A stretch of DNA of 64,000 nucleotides from Chelonoidis abingdonii (Eukaryota; Chordata; Testudines; Testudinidae), in the NCBI RefSeq assembly GCF_003597395.2, contig NC_133771.1, positions 59,319,572 through 59,383,571 of the forward strand, written 5' to 3'. This document shows positions 57,654 to 64,000 of the stretch, in pieces; position 1 is the stretch's first letter, and the number at the start of each line of letters is the position of its first letter. The notes beneath the pieces are model-generated. The model did no database searches. It was given only the letters and a program-made list of their open reading frames with translations, and was not told where the DNA came from. Both the position numbers and the translations under genes were made by a program.

Positions 57654-60600
57654 ACGTCTGTTTAGTCTATAAGGTGCCACAGGATTCTTTGCTGCTTTTA
57701 CAGATCCAGACTAACACGGCTACCCCTCTGATGCATGTTATAATCTTGGCCTTCACAGCATCCTCTGGCAAAGAGTTCCACAGACTCTCAGTGCCTTGTA
57801 TAAAAAAATACTTCCTTTTGTTTGTTTTAAATCTGCTGCCTATTAATTTCATTTAGTGACCCCTAGTTCTTGTGTTTTGAGGAGTAAATAACACACTAAT
57901 CATGATTTTATAGACTTCAATCATATCTCCCGCCTTAGGTGTCTCTTTTCCAAACTGAAAAGTCCCAGTCTTATTAATCTCTCCTCATACAGAAGCTGTT
58001 CCATAGCCCTAATAATTTTTGTTGCCCTTTTCTGATCCATGAGAGGACTTCTCCCTTATCCCCTGGCAGCTTATTTTGCTTAAGAGCCTTTGTTGAGGGA
58101 TCTTGTCAAAGGTTTTCTGGAAATCTAAGTACGCTATATCCACTGGATCCGCCTTGTACACATGCTTGTTGACCTCCTCAAAGAATTCTAGTAGATTGGT
58201 GAGTCAGGATTTCCCTACACAAAAACCATGTTGACTCTTCCCCAACAAATTATGTTCATCTATGTGTCTGACAGTTTTGTTCTTTACTATAGTTTCAACC
58301 AGTTTGCCTGGTACTGAAGTCAGGGTCACCAGCCAGTAATTGCCGGGATCAACTCCGGAGCCTTTTTTAAAAATTGGCATCACATTAGTGATCCTCCAGT
58401 CATTTGGCACAGAAGCTGATTTAAATGATAGGTTACAGACTGCCATTAATAGTTCTGCAATTTACATTTGAGTTCCTTCATAACTCTTGGGTGAATACCA
58501 TCTGGTCCTGGTGACTTATTACTGTTTAATTTATCAATTTGTTCCAAAACCTCCTGTAATGATACTTCAATTTGGGAGAGTTCCTCGGATCTGTTACCTA
58601 AAAAGAATTACTCAGGTTTGGGAATCTCCTTCACGTCCTCAACCATGAAGACTGATGCAAAGAATTCATTTAGTTTCTCCGCAATAGCCTTATCGTCCTT
58701 GAATTGTCTTTTAGCATGTCAGTCATCCAGTGGCCCCATTGATTGTTTAGCAGGCTTCCTGCTTCTGATGTATTTAAAAAATAATTGCTATTACTTTTGG
58801 AGTCTTTGGCTAGATGTTCTTCAAATTCTTTTTTGGCCTTCCTAATTATATTTTTACACTTCATTTGTCAGAGTTTATGCTCCTTTCTATTTTCCTCACT
58901 AGGATTTAACTTCCACTTTTTAAAGGATTCCTTTTTGCCTTTCACTGTTTCTTTTACTTCATTGTTTAGCCACAGTGTCACTTCTTTTGTTCTCTTACTA
59001 TATTTTTAATTTGGGGTATACATTTAAGTTGAGCCTATATTATGGTATCTTTAAAAAGTATCCATGCAGCTTGCAGGGATTTCACTTTTGGCACTGTACC
59101 TTTTAACTTCTGTTTAACTAAGTTCCTCATTTTTGTGTACTCCCCCTTTCTGAAATAAAATGCTACACTGTTGGGCTGCTGTGGTGTTTTTCCCACCACA
59201 GGGAAGTTAAATTTACTTATACTGTGGTCACTATTACCAAGAGGTCCAGCTACATTCACCTCTTCGACCTGATCCTGTACTTCACTTAGGACTAAATCAA
59301 GAATTGCCTCTCCTCTTGTGGGTTCCAGGACTAGCTTCTCCAAGAAGCTGTCATTTAAGATGTGAAGAAACTTTATCTCTGCATCCCGTCTTGAGGTGAT
59401 ATGTACCCAGTCAATCTGGGGATAGTTGAAATCCCCCATTATTATTGAGTTTTTTTTATTTTTATAGCCTCTCCAATCTCCCTGATCATTTCACAGTCAC
59501 TGTCACCATCCTGGTCAGCATTACATTATCTAGATGTCTCGAGAGATATGCAACCTTTGCACCTGGCAGGCAAGTCACCAGTCAGTTCTCCCGGTCATAC
59601 CAAACCCAGCTATCCATGTTTCTAATGATTGAATCACCCATTACTAATACCTGTCTCTTTCTAATAACTGGAGTTCCCTATCCCAGCAAGGTAGCCTCAG
59701 TGCAAGAGGATACCACAATGTCATCTGGAAGGAGGGTCCAAACTATGGGATTGTTTCCCTCTGCTGCAGTTGGATGTTCTCCTTCCCTGAGACTTTCATC
59801 CTCTTCAACAGCATTGAGGCTGTTAGACCGGGGATGAGACTGTTCTACTGTTCTCATCTATGTACCTCTCTGTCTCCCTGAGCTCCTCCAGTTCACCCAC
59901 TCTGGTCTTCAAAGCCTGTACATGGTCTCTGAGGGGCAGGAGATCCTTGCATTGATTGCACACATATGCCAGCTTCCCATAGGGCAGGTAATCATACATG
60001 CAGCGTTGGGTGCAATAAACTGGATAGACCCCACTCTGTTGCTGGACTTCTGCCTGCATTGTCTTTTTACTCCTGCAGCTCATTCCTTTGATGTTTTGTT
60101 TTAATCAGGAGGTGTTTTGGGCTTTAAGTTTAAAGAATGTTAGGTGTATCTAGCCCCCTCTCACAACTCCCTCGCAAAACTTCCCTCTTAGCTGCTCCTG
60201 TTGGCTAGTTTCTCTGGTTGCTTAGAAGCGGGCTTTTTAAAGCCTCGATCTTCCTGAGTAGCCCCGCCCCCTAGTCAAGGGTTGATGGGTGCAAAAGGGT
60301 TTAGGGATCAAAGCCTTGTTAAGAAGGTCTTAGCCTTGACTAGCAGGCCCTAGGCTCAGTCCCCTAAACAAACAGGCCACATGATATATTTCAGTCAAGC
60401 AGCAAGGATACCACAAACACACACAACAAACTTACTTCAAGGGTCATGTAATCGCTCCTCCTTCACCTGGAGAACTCCCCAACACACTTAATAAATGCCA
60501 TGACTTCATAGCAAAAGAATAATGTAGTTCATGGAACATTGTTGAAGAGGTAATCAGTGATTTAAACAGTGCTTTTGCATCCATTGGGACTCATCGGTAG

Positions 60601-62649
60601 GTATTTTGGGGGTTATTGTGTAGTGTTTCATCAGGAGTACTCTCCAGAATTTCTGGACACCTGAATTTATTTAAAGGGTCTTTGTTCATATATTTGGTGA
60701 ATTATATGGGATTGAGTATAGACAGTGGAAATATGTTGTGTAATGTTTAAATTAGAGTATGATTTAAGTTCAGTTCTGTACAATGTTAAATTGTATTTAC
60801 CCTAAAATATATTATTCTGTCAAACAGAAAACTGTTAATGGAATGTCAACTGTACAATCTTCACATTCCTGAACTCTGCTCACTAGAGCACATATTGTAT
60901 GATAGTTTTAGTTATATATTCAGAAGCTATTTTAGAAATAAAATAGCATAATATCGGACAATTTTTTCTAGATAAAGAATGGTGAAAAGAAGAAAAACAT
61001 GAAAAGGAGAAGTTTCATTCTCCAGTAATTCAAAGGTCTAATAGGTCACAAAAATTGCTTATAGTATGTGTATATTTCATAATCTGGAACTATTTGGATA
61101 GTTAGAACTGGAGGGCCCTGTCCCATGCAGTTTAAGAAGTCCACAGGAGCTCCTTTCCTGTAAACTATACGAATACAGCAACTGTGGAGAAGGTACATTT
61201 GCTTCTAACATGCATCCAAGCAGAACTTCCTCCTGCATGCCTCACAAAATCTGTAAAATATTTGATGTCTTTCTTACAGTTCCAGTTCATGCAGTCATGC
61301 ATGTTCATATATAAGTATCTCAGTTTTCATTAAAAAAGTAAATTTAGCCCTTCTGGTTGCAGAGAAAAGCTTGACAATGTAAACCAAGTGTAACCTAAAA
61401 GCCCTAACTCTAGAAGGCAAATATAATCAATTTAAAAGTATTAATTTAAAAAAATCATTATTTTAAAGTAAATATAATGATTTTTGAGGTGTCTAACATT
61501 ATTTTTGAATGATTGAGGTTTCTCCCTCATGGACACCTCCATGAAGCATTATAACTGGGTACTTCCTCATTTGCCAAACAAGGAGGCTTTTCTAAAAAAA
61601 AGTTTCATCCTTTCAGCTTCTCAATGGCATGCCAATAGGGGAGGTTGCTGGCATCTCCAATGGCCCCGTCTCTTATCTCTGTGAGAGGCATCTGGTTATC
61701 TAGAGCTCTCCTCCTTCTTTTTCCAGGAAGGAGCTTTACCCATTGTGTCGTTTATAAAAGGATTTGGTATGCCGTATTGCCAACCTCACGAGATCAAAAA
61801 TCACGAGACTGACCCGAAAATCATGATAAATATAAATTATATTGTGTTTCAGGGTTTGTCTTTTGATTTTTGAACTCCCCCTACCCATTCCCTGCATGTG
61901 TGCGTGTGTGGCAATTAGTGTCGCCCACTCTCCCAAACGTATCGAGTAAGGTGATTTTGGCTCCTGCTGCAGGAGCTCTCACCCCTACATCTATCCAGAA
62001 GTTAATTCTGCCCCCAACCTCCAAATCAATCCTGTCCCCGCCATCAGTTCTGCCCCCTTACCGCAGCCTCACCTCTGCTCCTCCTGGGGCTCGTTACCCC
62101 ACTCTGTCCCCTTCCCAGACTGGGTGCTGCAGGAAGCGGGGAGAGCAGAGGAGCTGTTCTGTTGTTCAGAGAAGGAAAAGGAGGGAGTGGAGCTTCCCTG
62201 AGCTGTGGGGCTCCTTTTACTCCTTCCTCCCCTTTTGTGAGAATGGCTTCAGGTTGCTGAGGGGAAGGGGGTCAGAAAGAGAGAGAGCTCTTCCTGTAGC
62301 AGCTCTGATTGGCTGCTCTGCCTCAAGAAGTGGGCAACTGGGAAAAACAGCTAGTCAGAGAGGATTTCCCCTTATTCAAGGCTCATATTTCATTGAGGAC
62401 TGGAGTTTCTCTTGTCATCAGCAGATGGGCTCCAATCCTAGTCAAGGTCCCCTCACTCAAAACAAAAATCCTGATAACTGGCAACACCGGTTCCCTACTG
62501 GCTCTGATACCAAATCAGTGTCTTAACAACAACAAGAAAAACTACACAACTTTTGATCGATGGGATTCCCAATATTTGCAACCTGTTAATAACTGGATCC
62601 ATGATCCTTTTGCAGTGCATGTCAACAACTACCCCTGTTTGCCCCTGGC

Positions 62650-62795
62650 CTGCTGAATGACCATGGGAAGTTATTTCTCTTCTCTGTGCCTTAGTTTTCC
62701 CATCTATAAAATGGGAATAATGATACTGGCCTCCACTATAAAGCACTTTGAAATCTACTGAGGAAAAGCACTATAAAGCTAATATTATTATTACA
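62650..62795 (+). repeat. MIR/CORE-SINE-like element, sense
   Basis: The run 'tctctgtgccttagttttcc' (62679) followed by 'catctataaaatgggaataa', 'gcactttgaaatctactgag' and 'aatattattattac' at the 3' end matches the order of MIR/CORE-SINEs known from turtles. The start is approximate. Confidence 0.8.
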
Positions 62796-63440
62796 TACAT
62801 TTATATGTGAATAGATGGTTCCCTGTATATTAGCTACCTGCATATACTCACAGATATCTTTTACTTAGAACTCTGTACTGTCCATACCGTCTTTACCACC
62901 ATACAAACAGCTGGAATCTGCAGATACAGATAAGCTTAAATTTATCTCCTTCCATTTCTCTCTGTGCATCAGGGCAGCCTGGCATACCTGAAGCTCTCAC
63001 CAGAACAGAGCTGTTGAGAATGGAATAGTAGGTCATGCTGTCAGCCTTCCTGCTTTTATGGACAAGTTAAAGTACAGGGACCCTGCAGTAAAATGCCAGT
63101 ATTAAGAGAAGAGAGTGAGCCATTTTATTGCTCAACTGTAAGTCAGTTTCACCAGGCCTTTTTGCAAGTGTGAATTTCCTTTCTGAGCTCCTCTTGTCTT
63201 CCTTGATATCACTCCCTGCTTCTGTAAATAAACCTGTAATATAAGACATTCCCCTGACCATTCAAGGGATGTGTGCAGTTGTGGGGATGGAGGGAAGCTG
63301 TGGTTATGGCCTGGGATTGCAGGATATGCCATAGCTGTAGAAAAATCAGTCTTTACAGCTGTAAGGCTGTGTAATCTAATGTGTGTGGGGTGGGGTGAGT
63401 GGAGGAGGGGTTAAACTACCGTTTCTCAGATGGTTGGTTC

Positions 63441-64000
63441 AAATATTTTGTAAATATGTCTGTGTATTATCGGCGATCCCTCAAGGTCAAAGATGATCTT
63501 TCACGGGTTATATTTTTTCCATGGGTCCTTAGGTGGCTGAGCCACAGGCTCGTTGGCAGACATTGCAGGTGGTGTTGGAAGACAGGGTTGGGCCACGATT
63601 GCTGCATGACAGTTGTTTTTCTTTTCTGGATTTTTTCTGCAACCAGGGCAAGGCGATTTTCCTCAAAAGTGGATGTTCCCTCTCTGACAAGTCTTCGCCA
63701 GTTATCCCTATCCTAAGCTGCTGTCTTCCAGTGTGTGGTGTCTATGCCACACATCTCTTGATGTTTATCGTGAGGGTGTCTTTAAAGTGTTTATTTTGGC
63801 CTCCCCATTTGTTTTCTCCTTTGGTGAGTTGGGCATGCAGCAGTTGTTTTGGTAAGCGTACATTAGGCATGATCAAAAATCAAAACCAAACAGAAACAAC
63901 CCAAACTCAAGGCCTTCAAAAAGACTAGCATTTCTACTATCTTTCCTTTGCATCTTTAGAAGACATCCAAAGTTTTTCTAGCTTTCCACATCAGAAGGGG
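63441..64000. repeat. Unclassified interspersed repeat, runs off the window
   Basis: The stretch around 'gcgatccctcaaggtcaaag', 'catgggtccttaggtggctg' and 'gttggcagacattgcaggtg' resembles a dispersed sequence I associate with turtle genomes, but I cannot give a class. Open frames here lack any recognisable domain. Confidence 0.35.

Larger units (their letters stand above)
56508..57735. mobile_element. Head-to-head PLE insertion in the CR1, 12-bp TSD
   Basis: The 12-mer tgttataatctt is directly duplicated at 56496-56507 and 57736-57747. The left arm is minus orientation: on that strand a 73-residue frame (56851-56630) is the C-terminal end of the PLE protein, with ILQQKNFRTRLQRETAELQF and FDTISSGLNKDCEWL, followed by an untranslated region and the hammerhead-like motif. 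From about 56855 the sequence turns to plus orientation; 'ccaaactggacagtctctac' (56971) encodes part of the GIY-YIG endonuclease (QTGQSLRK) with frame damage. It runs into the gap and ends with the plus-orientation 3' end 'acacggctacccctctgatg'. The reverse transcriptase of the PLE is not visible. Confidence 0.88.
56241..60480 (-). mobile_element. Long CR1 LINE with internal deletion and a PLE insertion
   Basis: On the minus strand, from the right: a 5' untranslated part, an ORF1 fragment (60083-59823) with Cys pairs (CTQRC, CNQC) and a Leu/Glu-rich helical stretch, then an endonuclease (59439-59035) beginning MGDFNYPQIDW and containing SEVQDQVEEVNVAGPLGNSD, then the start of the reverse transcriptase (58446-58204) with PNDWRITNVMPIFKKGSG and SQHGFCVGKS. 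An FDKIPQQRLL segment follows near 58090. At about 58036 the sequence jumps to the C-terminal RT segment and 3' UTR, so the YADD region is deleted. The 3' end lies at 'tataagaacataagaacggc'. A PLE has inserted in the 3' UTR. The right end is approximate. Confidence 0.88.
27710..64000 (+). other. RIMS1: RIMS1 intron (3' end outside window)
   Basis: The stretch starts GTAAGA after the large exon. I looked for the expected next exons (the segment leading to the PDZ domain) and did not recognise them. The named insertions are listed separately. The spans 27710-28580, 28817-29358, 32771-34160, 34679-38325, 45990-47742, 47881-48324, 48713-50610, 53233-54614, 55189-56240, 60481-62649 and 62796-63440 show no gene I can support and only unassigned or low-complexity sequence, including a G run of about 18 at 47287, C runs at 42851 and 49635, and a possible LTR-like stretch near 53390-53725. 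Confidence 0.7.

Noticed and set aside
56952..57672. Frames of more than 200 codons on both strands
   Set aside because: Almost entirely unknown residues from the N gap.
57722..57734. 'ctctgatgcat' near the PLE right end as a second hammerhead core
   Set aside because: Only CTGATG is present with no following hairpin and GAAA; it is the normal element terminus next to the target duplication.
61870..62526. 218-codon frame on the + strand
   Set aside because: Pro/Ser-rich low-complexity start, no recognisable domain, no splice or codon-level support, inside the RIMS1 intron.
1..64000. CRISPR arrays, operons, bacterial promoters or tRNA/rRNA genes
   Set aside because: The window is vertebrate nuclear DNA; I saw no regular spacer-repeat array and no cloverleaf or rRNA signature.

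Overview
The window is non-mammalian amniote nuclear DNA, most likely from a turtle or tortoise. I infer this from the repeat content: CR1 LINEs ending in the short TCTATGA-type 3' repeat, CORE/MIR-like SINEs, Penelope-like (PLE) GIY-YIG retroelements, many short hAT-type MITEs, and ERV-like LTRs. The assignment rests on recognising families from memory, not on a search.

The only host gene I can support is RIMS1, which encodes the presynaptic active-zone scaffold RIM1. It lies on the + strand. Two coding exons are visible: one of 341 bp (9928-10268) holding the last Cys pair of the RIM zinc finger plus a Ser/Arg-rich linker, and one of 872 bp (26838-27709) holding the long basic linker before the PDZ domain. 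Both have AG/GT splice sites and their phases fit (0 to 2, then 2 to 1). The rest of the window is intron. The exons before and after are not in view.

The introns are a deeply nested transposon landscape. From left to right: a MIR-like SINE (225); hAT MITEs at 1439, 3537 and 8822; a Chompy-like MITE (4405); a solo LTR (11420-15368) split by a CR1 (about 12270-15331), which itself holds an odd A-rich block, the whole possibly inside an older DNA transposon (11156-15832); hAT MITEs at 16146, 16431, 17974 and 18849; a 1.15-kb TIR transposon (20216); a short solo LTR (25368); a hAT MITE (28590); an unplaced repeat with a hammerhead-like core (29359); a 1.9-kb LTR candidate (29605); an L2-like LINE with a YADD motif (31795-32770); a hAT with a PLE fragment inside it (34169); short LTRs and LTR-like pieces (38330-41651); a decayed retroelement gag-protease region with a solo LTR inside it (42190-45200); a hAT MITE (47751); a LINE endonuclease fragment (48325); a fold-back hAT with remnant transposase and a PLE palindrome inside it (50956-52809); a hAT MITE (53010); a solo LTR (54619); and a long minus-strand CR1 (56241-60480) interrupted by a head-to-head PLE insertion that contains a 613-base assembly gap.

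The most interesting signal is in the PLE copies. They share a CTGATGA - hairpin - GAAA - short hairpin motif that looks like a hammerhead ribozyme core, but with one extra A before stem II. Three of the four PLE insertions have 12-bp target duplications and the fourth about 14 bp, and three are inverted head-to-head structures. PLEs are known to carry hammerhead motifs, so this may be a variant of a described system and not a new one.
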